Assembly (NCBI RefSeq): GCF_003058085.1
Contig: NZ_QBUD01000016.1
Location: forward strand, 1 to 64,000
DNA length: 64,000 nt
Direction: 5' to 3'
Origin: Yoonia sediminilitoris
GTDB taxonomy: Bacteria > Pseudomonadota > Alphaproteobacteria > Rhodobacterales > Rhodobacteraceae
The position numbers were made by a program, and so were the translations under genes. Every line of letters starts with the position of its first letter. Positions within the stretch are counted from its first letter, which is position 1. Shown here in pieces: positions 52,315 to 60,508 of this stretch. The notes beneath the pieces are model-generated. The model did not search any database and was not told the origin of the DNA. It worked only from the letters and a program-made list of their open reading frames with translations.

Positions 52315-52816
52315 CCGTGTAATCGTTGGCGCGTTGGGTGGGTCGTTTGGGGTGCACGGCGAGGTTCGCCTGAAGTCCTTTTGTGCAGACCCGCAGGCTA
52401 TCGCCGACTATACCCCCTTGTTCACCGAAGATGGCCGCTGCTTTGCCCAGGTGATTCTGACAGGCCACCTGAAAAACGGCTTCACCGCCCGTCTGGACGG
52501 CGTCGTCACAAAGGAAGATGCGGACGCGCTGCGCAACATCGACCTTTATGCAGACAGATCCCGCCTGCCCTCTCTTCCCGACGACGAATATTACTACAGC
52601 GATCTGATCGGTCTCACGGTCCTTGACACCGGGGGCGCAACCTTGGGCACTGTCAAGAACGTGATGGATCACGGCGCAGGGGATTTGCTTGAAATTCAGG
52701 TCAAGGGACATTCCGAAACCGTCCTGCTGCCCTTCACGCAAGAAATTGTTCCAACTGTTGATCTGAGCGTTGGAAAAATCATCGTAAATCCCCCAGAGGG
52801 AAGCCTGCCGAACTGA
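52307..52816 (+). CDS. rimM: Ribosome maturation factor RimM
   Basis: The 169-residue protein helps mature the 30S head. It begins [20 protein letters not shown] with an N-terminal RimM fold, followed by the PRC-barrel domain ([40 protein letters not shown]). The order rpsP-rimM-trmD is conserved. The start overlaps the end of the small upstream ORF. The ATG is 10 bases after GGAG. Confidence 0.95.
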   Translation: MTNRVIVGALGGSFGVHGEVRLKSFCADPQAIADYTPLFTEDGRCFAQVILTGHLKNGFTARLDGVVTKEDADALRNIDLYADRSRLPSLPDDEYYYSDLIGLTVLDTGGATLGTVKNVMDHGAGDLLEIQVKGHSETVLLPFTQEIVPTVDLSVGKIIVNPPEGSLPN

Positions 52817-53147
52817 TCGCTGCGGCATTAGCGAGATGGTAAAATGAGCGTAATGCGAGACGGAGCGGCCGTTCGCGTGTCGCAGAACTCTGCCCAGTTG
52901 GAACAACTGCCCAGCGCAGTCCGGGCGGTGCCCGATCTACAACTGATGTCACACTCGGGCTCAAAGCAGTCTTTTCAAAGCTAAAACTTTATCGGGAAAG
53001 GTGCCGATCTCGCAAAATCGACGTTCTGAAATATAATTTTCATCCTCTCACGCCTTTGCGTCAGGCTCAGCCACATCGAACAAAGTTGCATTGGTGTATG
53101 CGTGCAATGCCGTTTTCTTATCCATCGCAATACCGTAAGAGAACGGC
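52817..53147. other. Gene-free stretch between rimM and trmD
   Basis: This 331-base interval holds no convincing gene. A 46-codon frame at 52844-52984 (start MSVMRDGAAVRV) is preceded by GAGATGG but has no recognisable features. A short minus-strand frame ending at 53048 also lacks support. No terminator was seen. AT-richer sequence near 52985-53040 may hold the trmD promoter. Confidence 0.5.
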
Positions 53148-53942
53148 ATGACCGAAAAGACCCCGAAATCTGCTGGCCGCGTCTCAGTTCGTCCGACGCT
53201 GAAGCCGCGCGAGTTGATCACCGATACCCCGGACCTTGTCGGCGCGTGGACCGCGCAGATCATCACCTTGTTTCCACAGGCTTTTCCCGGTGTGCTGGGC
53301 GAAAGCCTGACCGGACGCGCCTTGCAGGATGGGATCTGGAGGCTCGACACGTTTGACTTGCGCAATTACGGGATCGGCAAGCATCGCAACGTGGATGACA
53401 CGCCCGCCGGTGGCGGCGCGGGCATGGTCCTGCGGGCCGATGTGCTGGAACAGGCCATTATGGACGCGCGCGGGCAGTCCAAAGGTGTTGCCCCGTTGGT
53501 CTACCTTTCCCCGCGCGGGCAGCGCTTTGATCAGGCCATGGCACGCTCGTGGGCGCGAGCGGACGGTGTCACCATGCTATGCGGCCGGTTCGAAGGGGTC
53601 GATGAACGGGTCTTGCATCATTTCAACATCCAAGAGGTCAGCCTGGGCGATTTTGTCCTTACCGGTGGCGAGATTGCCGCGCAGGCAATGATTGATGCGA
53701 CAGTGCGTCTGCTTCCCGGCGTGCTGGGCAATGCTGAAAGCGCGATCGAGGAGAGTTTTTCGACCGGGTTGCTGGAACATCCCCAATATACCAAGCCCGC
53801 CGAATGGCGAGGGCATCAGATCCCCGACGTCCTGCTCTCGGGCAACCATGCTAAAATAGCCGCTTGGCGCCGCGCCCAAAGTGAGGCGTTGACCAAAGCC
53901 CGCAGGCCAGACCTTTGGGTCAAATTCCAGCAAGGGGATTAG
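53148..53942 (+). CDS. trmD: tRNA (guanine-N1)-methyltransferase TrmD
   Basis: The 264-residue enzyme methylates G37 of tRNA. It has the trefoil-knot signatures: AWTAQIITLFPQAFPGVLGE, TPAGGGAGMVLRADVLEQAI, the AdoMet site YLSPRGQRFDQAMA with CGRFEGVDERVL, and the conserved LGDFVLTGGEIAAQAMID. An N-terminal extension of about 25 residues is unusual but common in this group. It follows rimM at 331 bases. Confidence 0.96.
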   Translation: MTEKTPKSAGRVSVRPTLKPRELITDTPDLVGAWTAQIITLFPQAFPGVLGESLTGRALQDGIWRLDTFDLRNYGIGKHRNVDDTPAGGGAGMVLRADVLEQAIMDARGQSKGVAPLVYLSPRGQRFDQAMARSWARADGVTMLCGRFEGVDERVLHHFNIQEVSLGDFVLTGGEIAAQAMIDATVRLLPGVLGNAESAIEESFSTGLLEHPQYTKPAEWRGHQIPDVLLSGNHAKIAAWRRAQSEALTKARRPDLWVKFQQGD

Positions 53943-54020
53943 GGGCCAATCCAAGGTGTTTCGCCAAATTTCAGCCATTTTCCACCGATATTGAGGTTCA
54001 AATCTTCAAAGGACGCGTCA

Positions 54021-54494
54021 ATGACAACAATGCCGGATGCACCTGTAGCCCCGCGCCCTGTTCTGAGCGGTTTTGCGTTTGCCTTGGCCGCCATCGCCCT
54101 TGTCATGGTGCTGGTGAACTATGTTGCCGGCCCTTTTGCCCCCCAACAGCAGGTCGCCATCAGCCTTGGCGAACTCGCTGCTGAGATCGGCAAATCAGCT
54201 GTGCGCGATGTTTTCGGTGTCAGGCAACCGGCGCCTGAAGCCCCGCCCTGGGATCTGGATCGCATTCTGCGGGTCGCAATCATGGGAATTGCCGGACTTG
54301 CCGTAGTTTTGGGTGCCGGGGCTCTTATCCGGCATGAAAACCGCAGGCTCGCGGTTGCGGCGACGGCATTGGGCAGCACTGCCATTTTGTTGCAGGTCTT
54401 GGCGACAACACTTGCCATGATCCTGGGTGCATTGATCATTTGCGCCTTACTGGCCGCGCTGTCCGAGGTGTTCAGTTTTGATTTCTTTGGATAA
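54021..54494 (+). CDS. Membrane protein of unknown function
   Basis: The 157-residue protein has three or four hydrophobic segments (residues 15-40, 85-105, 110-150) with an Ala/Leu-rich C-terminus. No family was recognised. ATG at 54021 follows AAAGGA; a TTG start ten codons upstream is less likely. It lies between trmD and rplS in the same direction, so co-transcription is plausible. Similar small inner-membrane proteins are found at this site in related bacteria. Confidence 0.65.
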   Translation: MTTMPDAPVAPRPVLSGFAFALAAIALVMVLVNYVAGPFAPQQQVAISLGELAAEIGKSAVRDVFGVRQPAPEAPPWDLDRILRVAIMGIAGLAVVLGAGALIRHENRRLAVAATALGSTAILLQVLATTLAMILGALIICALLAALSEVFSFDFFG

Positions 54495-54788
54495 GCTCTG
54501 AAACCATACTCCCACGACAAGCAAATCCCTTGATCGTTCGCGCACATCCGCCTATACGGCTGCAATCCCGATCAGCTTGCTGATTCCGGGTGTTGGTTTA
54601 TGGAACCGCTGGATTGCTAAGAGGGTCTTCGTTGACCCACCCTTACCAGACAGGCCGGACAACCACAAAAAAGAAAAGATGACGGCACCCTGCGGCGGGC
54701 GGCTTTAGACCGGACCCGGGAACGATACGCAGCTCTGACGACACGCACACGTCGCGGGAAAACCCGTGCTAGATATAGGAGCGGATCA
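54495..54788 (+). promoter_or_regulatory. Leader region upstream of rplS
   Basis: This 294-base stretch shows no gene. It contains TTGACC (near 54632), a GC-rich repeat CGGCGGGCGGC (near 54692) and AT-rich TAGATATAGGAG just before the rplS ATG. It is a plausible 5' leader with its own promoter. No ribosomal-leader structure was recognised with confidence. Confidence 0.35.
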
Positions 54789-55172
54789 ATGGATTTGATC
54801 GCACAACTCGAAGCGGAGCAGGTTGCTGCGCTGGGGAAAGAAATCCCCGATTTCAAAGCGGGTGACACCATCCGCGTCGGTTACAAAGTGACCGAAGGCA
54901 CACGTACCCGTGTGCAAAACTACGAAGGCGTCTGCATCGCCCGCAAGAACGGCAAAGGCATTGCCGGGTCGTTTACAGTGCGCAAGATTTCCTTTGGTGA
55001 AGGCGTGGAACGTGTGTTCCCCCTGCACTCCACCAACATCGACAGCATCACCGTGGTGCGCCGTGGCCGCGTGCGTCGCGCGAAGCTGTACTACCTGCGC
55101 TCACGCCGCGGTAAGTCTGCACGGATCGCAGAAGTTTCCAACTATAAGGCCCCCAAGGGCGCAGAGGCGTAA
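54789..55172 (+). CDS. rplS: 50S ribosomal protein L19
   Basis: The 127-residue protein has the L19 signatures: [59 protein letters not shown] and [20 protein letters not shown]. It sits at the 30S-50S interface. AGGAG precedes the ATG. rpmE follows by 11 bases, so the two form an operon. Confidence 0.97.
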   Translation: MDLIAQLEAEQVAALGKEIPDFKAGDTIRVGYKVTEGTRTRVQNYEGVCIARKNGKGIAGSFTVRKISFGEGVERVFPLHSTNIDSITVVRRGRVRRAKLYYLRSRRGKSARIAEVSNYKAPKGAEA

Positions 55173-55183
55173 GGAATTCTGTC

Positions 55184-55405
55184 ATGAAAAAAGACACCCA
55201 CCCAGATTACCACATGATCGACGTCAAAATGACCGACGGCACGATCGTCCAGATGAAATCGACTTGGGGCAAGGAAGGCGACACGCTTGCACTTGACATT
55301 GACCCATCCGTGCACCCCGCGTGGAATGGCGGCTCTACTCGCCTGATGGATGCTGGCGGTCGCGTATCCAAGTTCAAGAACAAATATGCTGGTCTTGGCT
55401 TCTGA
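55184..55405 (+). CDS. rpmE: 50S ribosomal protein L31
   Basis: The 73-residue protein begins [19 protein letters not shown] and has [19 protein letters not shown] before [10 protein letters not shown]. The zinc-binding Cys pair of the C+ L31 form is absent, so this is the C- (zinc-free) type. It follows rplS and ends at a terminator. Confidence 0.95.
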   Translation: MKKDTHPDYHMIDVKMTDGTIVQMKSTWGKEGDTLALDIDPSVHPAWNGGSTRLMDAGGRVSKFKNKYAGLGF

Positions 55406-55432
55406 GCCATTGCCTAAAAATTCAAGAAGAGG

Positions 55433-55464
55433 GGCTCCTTGTTATGCGCAAGGGGCCTTTTTTT
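55433..55464 (+). terminator. Rho-independent terminator of rplS-rpmE
   Basis: A 9-bp stem GGCTCCTTG/CAAGGGGCC (one G-U pair) with a 7-base loop is followed directly by seven T residues. It lies 27 bases past the rpmE stop. Confidence 0.9.
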
Positions 55465-55611
55465 CGAAGAATACAGCGCAACGCAGTCCGTACGCATCGT
55501 CGACGCATTCTGCTGCGCTGATGCCCCGCCGGAATTGCGAAATGCGTTAGGTGTATATTCGTAAATTGGTCCTATTGGTTCTCAGCAGGTTCTTTTTTTC
55601 GGAGCACGTTG

Positions 55612-57420
55612 ATGCCAAGCACGTCGAATATCCCCCTCAAAATCCGTATTAGCGTAACAATGGCGATTGTCCTTGTTGCTGTTTGCGCGACCTTGATGAT
55701 GATCTCCAGCAGGCTGTCAAATCAGTCCATGCTGGACGACGCACAGGCCAAGCAAGATATTTCTTTGCGGGTCGTGGCCGCAACTTTTCAAAATGCCTTC
55801 GATACTCTTGAATTCAATTACCGACCTGATGGCACGATAGCTCGCGCCACGTGGAACGATATTCCCAGTTTTGACAGCCATGAACTCGTCGATCAGGTGG
55901 GGTTGGTCTCAGGCGAAACAGCGACGCTTTTTGTATGGGATTCACAAGAAGGCGACTTTATCCGGGCGACAACCAACATCATCAAACCTGACGGAAATCG
56001 TGCCGTTGGCACCTATCTGGGCAAACAAAACCCGGTTTTCGCCGCCATGCAGCGCGGCGAAACCTACCGCGGTGAGGCAGTTATTCTTGGCAAGCCCTAT
56101 CTCACCGTTTATCAACCCGTTTTCGGGCCGGGGTCGAATGTCATCGGGATTCTTTATGTCGGTGTCGAACGAACAGTCATTGATGCCGCAGCGGCAGCAA
56201 AAGGCAATGCGTTGTTGATTACGTCATCGGTCGCCGTTGGCCTCGGCGTGCTGGCCGTATTCTTTGTGACCTCTCTCCTCTTGCGTCCTCTGAATACGCT
56301 TTCTGATGTCATTGGAAGGCTGGCATCGGGTGATTTGGACATCGAAATTCCCTTTGACAATCAGACTGATGAAATTGGTGCGATCGCGTCGCGGGTGACT
56401 TCATTCAAGGCTGATATCCAGAACAACAAGAAGCTCGAAGCTGAACAACGGATCATTCAGGAAGAGCAGACAGTCGCGATGGGCTTTCTGGGCGACGGGC
56501 TGAAGCGGTTGGCCCAAGGCGATCTGACGCAGCGTATCCAATCATCGGTAACCCAGCCATTTCCAGCGCAGTATGAGCCGCTGCGCAATGATTTCAACGC
56601 AGTGATCGACAGCCTGTCTTCCACATTGGATGACGTCAACTTGGTTGCATCGGGCGTGACATCAACGGCCGGAAGCATCGCGATGATGTCCGATACGCTT
56701 GCACGCCGCGTCGAGTCACAGGCATCGACACTGGCACAATCCGCCAATACGCTGACCCAACTCAGCCAGTCGGGAAAAGAAATTGCTGAAAATGCCGCCA
56801 ATGCTGATCAGATGGTCAGCCGCAGTCTAACACTTTCAAGCGAAAGCCGTCAGGTGCTGAACGATGCGACAAATGCGATTCAGGAAATTGAAGAATCTTC
56901 AGACCAGATCAACCAAATCATCGCTGTGATTGAAGATATCGCTTTCCAAACAAACCTATTGGCACTGAACGCCGGCGTTGAAGCCGCCCGCGCCGGTGAA
57001 GCAGGCAAAGGGTTTGCCGTCGTCGCATCCGAAGTACGCGGCTTGTCCATGCGTGCGACAGACTCTGCCCGTGAAATCCGGACGCTGATCACTGCAAGCA
57101 GGTCAAAGATCAGTGATGGGACCGTGTTGGTGCAAAACACAGGCCGGTCGCTTGGACAACTTCTGAGTCAAGTTGAAGAAATGGGAGCCGTCATCAAGGA
57201 TATTGCCGTCTCACTCACTGAGCAGGCAAAAGGGCAAAGCGACGTAACGTCCAGTGTTCAGCAGCTTGATCACATCACGCAAGAGAATGCCGCATTGGGA
57301 GAGGAAGCCAACGCGGCCAGCGAAACGCTCAAAAATGAAGCCCAAAACCTGTCCAAGGCGCTCAGCACCTTTGAAACTGGGTCGCGCGGCAACACCGCGA
57401 AACTAGTTAACGCCGCCTGA
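55612..57420 (+). CDS. Methyl-accepting chemotaxis protein (Cache-HAMP-signal)
   Basis: The 602-residue receptor has a first membrane helix (residues 11-30), a periplasmic single Cache-type domain (IPSFDSHELVDQVGLVSGET, ATLFVWDSQEGDFIRATTNI, then NPVFAAMQRGETYRGEAVIL), a second helix near residues 200-222, a HAMP domain and the cytoplasmic signalling tip (IEDIAFQTNLLALNAGVEAA RAGEAGKGFAVVASE-type). The signal motif is present with Gly in place of Ala in NAGVEAAR. GGAG precedes the ATG at 55612; a TTG one codon earlier is not needed. No che genes are nearby, so it is an orphan receptor. Confidence 0.93.
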   Translation: MPSTSNIPLKIRISVTMAIVLVAVCATLMMISSRLSNQSMLDDAQAKQDISLRVVAATFQNAFDTLEFNYRPDGTIARATWNDIPSFDSHELVDQVGLVSGETATLFVWDSQEGDFIRATTNIIKPDGNRAVGTYLGKQNPVFAAMQRGETYRGEAVILGKPYLTVYQPVFGPGSNVIGILYVGVERTVIDAAAAAKGNALLITSSVAVGLGVLAVFFVTSLLLRPLNTLSDVIGRLASGDLDIEIPFDNQTDEIGAIASRVTSFKADIQNNKKLEAEQRIIQEEQTVAMGFLGDGLKRLAQGDLTQRIQSSVTQPFPAQYEPLRNDFNAVIDSLSSTLDDVNLVASGVTSTAGSIAMMSDTLARRVESQASTLAQSANTLTQLSQSGKEIAENAANADQMVSRSLTLSSESRQVLNDATNAIQEIEESSDQINQIIAVIEDIAFQTNLLALNAGVEAARAGEAGKGFAVVASEVRGLSMRATDSAREIRTLITASRSKISDGTVLVQNTGRSLGQLLSQVEEMGAVIKDIAVSLTEQAKGQSDVTSSVQQLDHITQENAALGEEANAASETLKNEAQNLSKALSTFETGSRGNTAKLVNAA

Positions 57421-57782
57421 CTGACAATCAATTCGCGCGGTTGGCGCCCCACCAGATAACCCAAAAAGCCAAGCGCCTTAGTTGACATATCAGGTGCCGC
57501 CCGATGGACGGCCCATTGCATCTTCTGAACAACGAAGCGCCGTTCATTGTTGGGAGCGGCCCAATCAATTTGCGTCAACGGTGATGCGACGGTCATTAGA
57601 CCGCAACCTGCCCCTACACCTTTAATAGCAGGCTGGCGCAATCAACTATTCGCATAAATCGACCGCGTTGAAAATGGCGCGAGGCGCACCAAGCCAAATT
57701 GTGGGAGTACCCTGCAGAACGGGCCTTCGGGCAACTCTGGCAACGCAATCGATCAAGCGACGGTTGCCAGAAAAGACCAGTA
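57421..57782. other. Gene-poor stretch with a possible antisense gene remnant
   Basis: This 362-base interval has no clear gene. On the minus strand, a frame from ATG 57595 reads TQIDWAAPNNERRFVVQKMQ then MSTKALGFLGYLVGRQPREL before running antisense into the chemoreceptor. These first 50-55 residues have ordinary codon use and a protein-like character, and may be a truncated gene start. Family not recognised. A small hairpin GGGCCTTCGGGC lies near 57721. Confidence 0.35.
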
Positions 57783-59069
57783 TCATGCAGCAGACCGTCC
57801 ACGCGCTCGTTTGCCGGCGCCACCGTGGCGTTTGGCACCGGATTTCGCTGACGCACCGCCCGGCTTGCCCCCGCCTCGGTGGCCACCGCCACCACGCCGT
57901 CCGCCACCACCGTTGGGACGTTTCTTCTGACCGGGCGCGATTTCCCAAGGGCGCCCGGATGCGACCGGAATGCTTTCCTTCATCGCTTTTTCGATATCCT
58001 GCAGCTCAATCATTTCATCCGGCGCGACGAGGGCCACGGCAGCCCCGTCCGCCCCTGCGCGCGCTGTACGGCCGATCCGGTGCACATAGTTTTCCGCCAC
58101 ATTGGGCAGGTCGTAATTATAGACATGCCGCACACCGGGGATATCAATGCCCCGCGCGGCAACATCGGTTGCCACCAGCACCCGCACTTTTCCAGCCTTG
58201 AAGGCCGTGATCGCGCGTTCGCGTTGTCCCTGGCTTTTGTTGCCGTGGATAGACGCCGCCGCAAAACCTTTTTTCTCGAGCACTTTGTAGAGTTTTTCAC
58301 AGCCGTGCTTTGTCCGGCCAAAGACAAGCGCCAACTCATCACGATGTTTATCGAGCAATTCTACCAGCAGATCGGTCTTGGCGGCTTGCGCTACGAAATG
58401 CACAGACTGGTTGATCCGCTTTACGGCTTGTCCTGGCGGGTTCACCTGCACACGCACTGCGTCCTTGAGGTAGGTATCGGCCAATTCTGACATCAGTTTT
58501 GGCATCGTGGCGGAGAACATCATCGTCTGGCGCTCCTTTGCCAACAAAGGTGCGATCCGGCGCAGAGCATGAATGAAACCCATGTCCAGCATCTGGTCGG
58601 CCTCATCCAGCACCAGATAAATTGTCTCATCCAACCGAACCGCACGACGATCCAGCAAATCAATCAATCGGCCGGGGGTTGCCACAAGCAGGTCAACTCC
58701 GCCTGCCAGCCGTTTTGTCTGGGCCACAATGCCGGCCCCGCCGACGACAAGGGCTACTTTCAGATGGCTGCCCTTGGTATAAGCGGTCAGATTATCGGAA
58801 ATCTGCTTGGCCAATTCGCGGGTCGGCGCAAGGATCAGCCCGCGCACGGTCTTGGGATTTGGCTTGACCCCTGCCTTCATCAAAGCGTGGATCATTGGCA
58901 AACCAAAAGCCGCAGTCTTGCCCGTCCCGGTTTGGGCCAGCCCCATCACATCGCGCCCGTTCATCGCGTGCGGGATGGCTTGGGTCTGGATGGGCGTGGG
59001 ATCGGTGATCCCCTGTTCTTTGAGAACATTAATTAGTCGGGGCGCAAGGCCCAGCATGTCAAAATCCAT
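57783..59069 (-). CDS. DEAD-box RNA helicase
   Basis: The 428-residue helicase has the full motif set: Q motif (DPTPIQTQAIPHAM), Walker A AQTGTGKT (45-52), PTRELA, the GG/TPGRLIDLL block, DEAD in LVLDEADQMLDMGF, SAT in MFSATMP, and HRIGRTARAG. A C-terminal tail of about 60 residues rich in Gly, Arg and Lys (GGGGRRGGGGHRGGGKPGGA) marks an RhlE/DeaD-type RNA-binding end. ATG at 59069 is supported by AGGAT; the upstream frame is longer but lacks similarity. It is probably a ribosome-biogenesis or cold-response helicase. Confidence 0.94.
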   Translation of the reverse strand: MDFDMLGLAPRLINVLKEQGITDPTPIQTQAIPHAMNGRDVMGLAQTGTGKTAAFGLPMIHALMKAGVKPNPKTVRGLILAPTRELAKQISDNLTAYTKGSHLKVALVVGGAGIVAQTKRLAGGVDLLVATPGRLIDLLDRRAVRLDETIYLVLDEADQMLDMGFIHALRRIAPLLAKERQTMMFSATMPKLMSELADTYLKDAVRVQVNPPGQAVKRINQSVHFVAQAAKTDLLVELLDKHRDELALVFGRTKHGCEKLYKVLEKKGFAAASIHGNKSQGQRERAITAFKAGKVRVLVATDVAARGIDIPGVRHVYNYDLPNVAENYVHRIGRTARAGADGAAVALVAPDEMIELQDIEKAMKESIPVASGRPWEIAPGQKKRPNGGGGRRGGGGHRGGGKPGGASAKSGAKRHGGAGKRARGRSAA

Positions 59070-59569
59070 AAAGGATATCCTACTCTTGCGGGAGTTCCCG
59101 CGCATATTTACGGCCCATCGCAACATGCAATGAACCCGTGCAAGGTTGCGCCAATATGCTGACAGCCAGAACCGCATTGTCCGGGCGCCGACTTGGCGCG
59201 GGACCCCTGCGTGATGTGGGAACCTGAAGTTTTAAGCGACGGCTTGCGAAAGACCGTTGAGGTCTCGCTCTGCTCACGCGGCAGGTAACGTCGGTCCAAG
59301 TCACATGATGTTTTCTGCGCCATCTGTCAAGCCTTGCCGACACAAGCAAACGCGATGCGCGCCGGACCTTGCAGAATAGTTTTTCGGACGCGCAATCCGC
59401 AAGGATCAAATCTTGCGCAGATTTCGCCATTTTCGCGTGGTCTCGGTCATCGGCCAAAGGCCATGGCACTTATCCACAGAAAAAAACCGACAACACCACA
59501 AGACGCGCTTTCGCTGCCCCACCCCACATCATATAGTATTAGAAGGGCACGCATGATGGGGACAGCAGC
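59070..59569. other. Gene-free stretch between the helicase and mipZ
   Basis: These 500 bases hold no supported gene. A hairpin GCGGGA-GTT-CCCGC lies near 59089, in the helicase leader. The remaining sequence is of mixed composition with a DnaA-box match near the mipZ end. An sRNA or long leader of the helicase gene is possible but I see no firm signal. Confidence 0.5.
59470..59478 (+). promoter_or_regulatory. DnaA box upstream of mipZ
   Basis: TTATCCACA matches the DnaA consensus TTATNCACA perfectly. It lies about 92 bases before the mipZ start. Only one box was noticed, so it is not an origin, but it could link mipZ expression to replication initiation. Confidence 0.5.
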
Positions 59570-60379
59570 TTGGCACATATTATCGTCGTCGGCAACGAAA
59601 AGGGCGGCGCGGGGAAATCAACCGTGTCCATGCATGTGGCGACAGCCCTTGCCCGCATGGGGCACCGGGTCGGTACGCTGGACCTTGATCTGCGTCAGAA
59701 AACACTGGCCCGCTACATCACAAACCGGCAGACATTCCTGCACAATAAGCGGCTCGACCTGCCCTCGCCCCGCTATCAAGATCTGCCGGAAGTCGAACAA
59801 AGCAGCCTGAAGCCCGGCGATAACGCATTGGACCAGCGGTTGTCGATGGCCGTCAGCGACATGGAAGCTGACAATGATTTCATCCTGATTGATTGCCCCG
59901 GATCGCATACAAGGCTTAGTCAGGTTGCGCATAGTCTGGCCGACACGCTGATTACGCCGTTGAACGACAGTTTCGTTGATTTTGACCTCTTGGCCCACGT
60001 GAATTCCGACGGCGATGAAATTACAGGGCCGTCGGTCTATTCCGAGATGGTCTGGAACGCGCGGCAGTTGCGGGCGCAGGCGGGCCTGAAGCCAATTGAC
60101 TGGATTGTTGTGCGCAACCGACTTGGGGCGCAAAACATGGTTAACAAGCAAAAGATGCAGAAAGTCATCGACAAGCTTGCCAAGCGCATCGGGTTTCGCG
60201 CCGCACCGGGGTTCAATGAGCGGGTGATTTTCCGCGAATTATTTCCAAGGGGGCTAACGCTCCTTGATTTGCGCGATATTGGCGTCAAGGGTATGAATAT
60301 TTCCAATGTGGCTGCCCGGCAAGAGCTGCGCGAGTTGATAAAATCGCTCGACCTGCCCGGTGTGTCTGCGGATTTTTGA
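59570..60379 (+). CDS. mipZ: Division-plane positioning ATPase MipZ
   Basis: The 269-residue ParA/MinD-type ATPase forms a gradient with ParB that places the FtsZ ring at mid-cell. It has the deviant Walker A GNEKGGAGKST (residues 8-18), Walker B-like FILIDCPGSHTRL and the MipZ block DSFVDFDLLAHVNSDGDEIT. The start is TTG: no in-frame ATG lies at the right place, and GGGGA about nine bases upstream supports it. Two ATGs at 59553 and 59556 are out of frame. Confidence 0.93.
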   Translation: MAHIIVVGNEKGGAGKSTVSMHVATALARMGHRVGTLDLDLRQKTLARYITNRQTFLHNKRLDLPSPRYQDLPEVEQSSLKPGDNALDQRLSMAVSDMEADNDFILIDCPGSHTRLSQVAHSLADTLITPLNDSFVDFDLLAHVNSDGDEITGPSVYSEMVWNARQLRAQAGLKPIDWIVVRNRLGAQNMVNKQKMQKVIDKLAKRIGFRAAPGFNERVIFRELFPRGLTLLDLRDIGVKGMNISNVAARQELRELIKSLDLPGVSADF

Positions 60380-60508
60380 CCCTGACGGGCACATTGGGTT
60401 GCGCCGCCAAGAGCGGTAGCCATTTACACACACAAAGAAAAGCCGTCAAAAGTACCTTTCGTTAAGCAAGACCGCGTCTTACTGTGCCTATAGCACGGAG
60501 GATTAATC

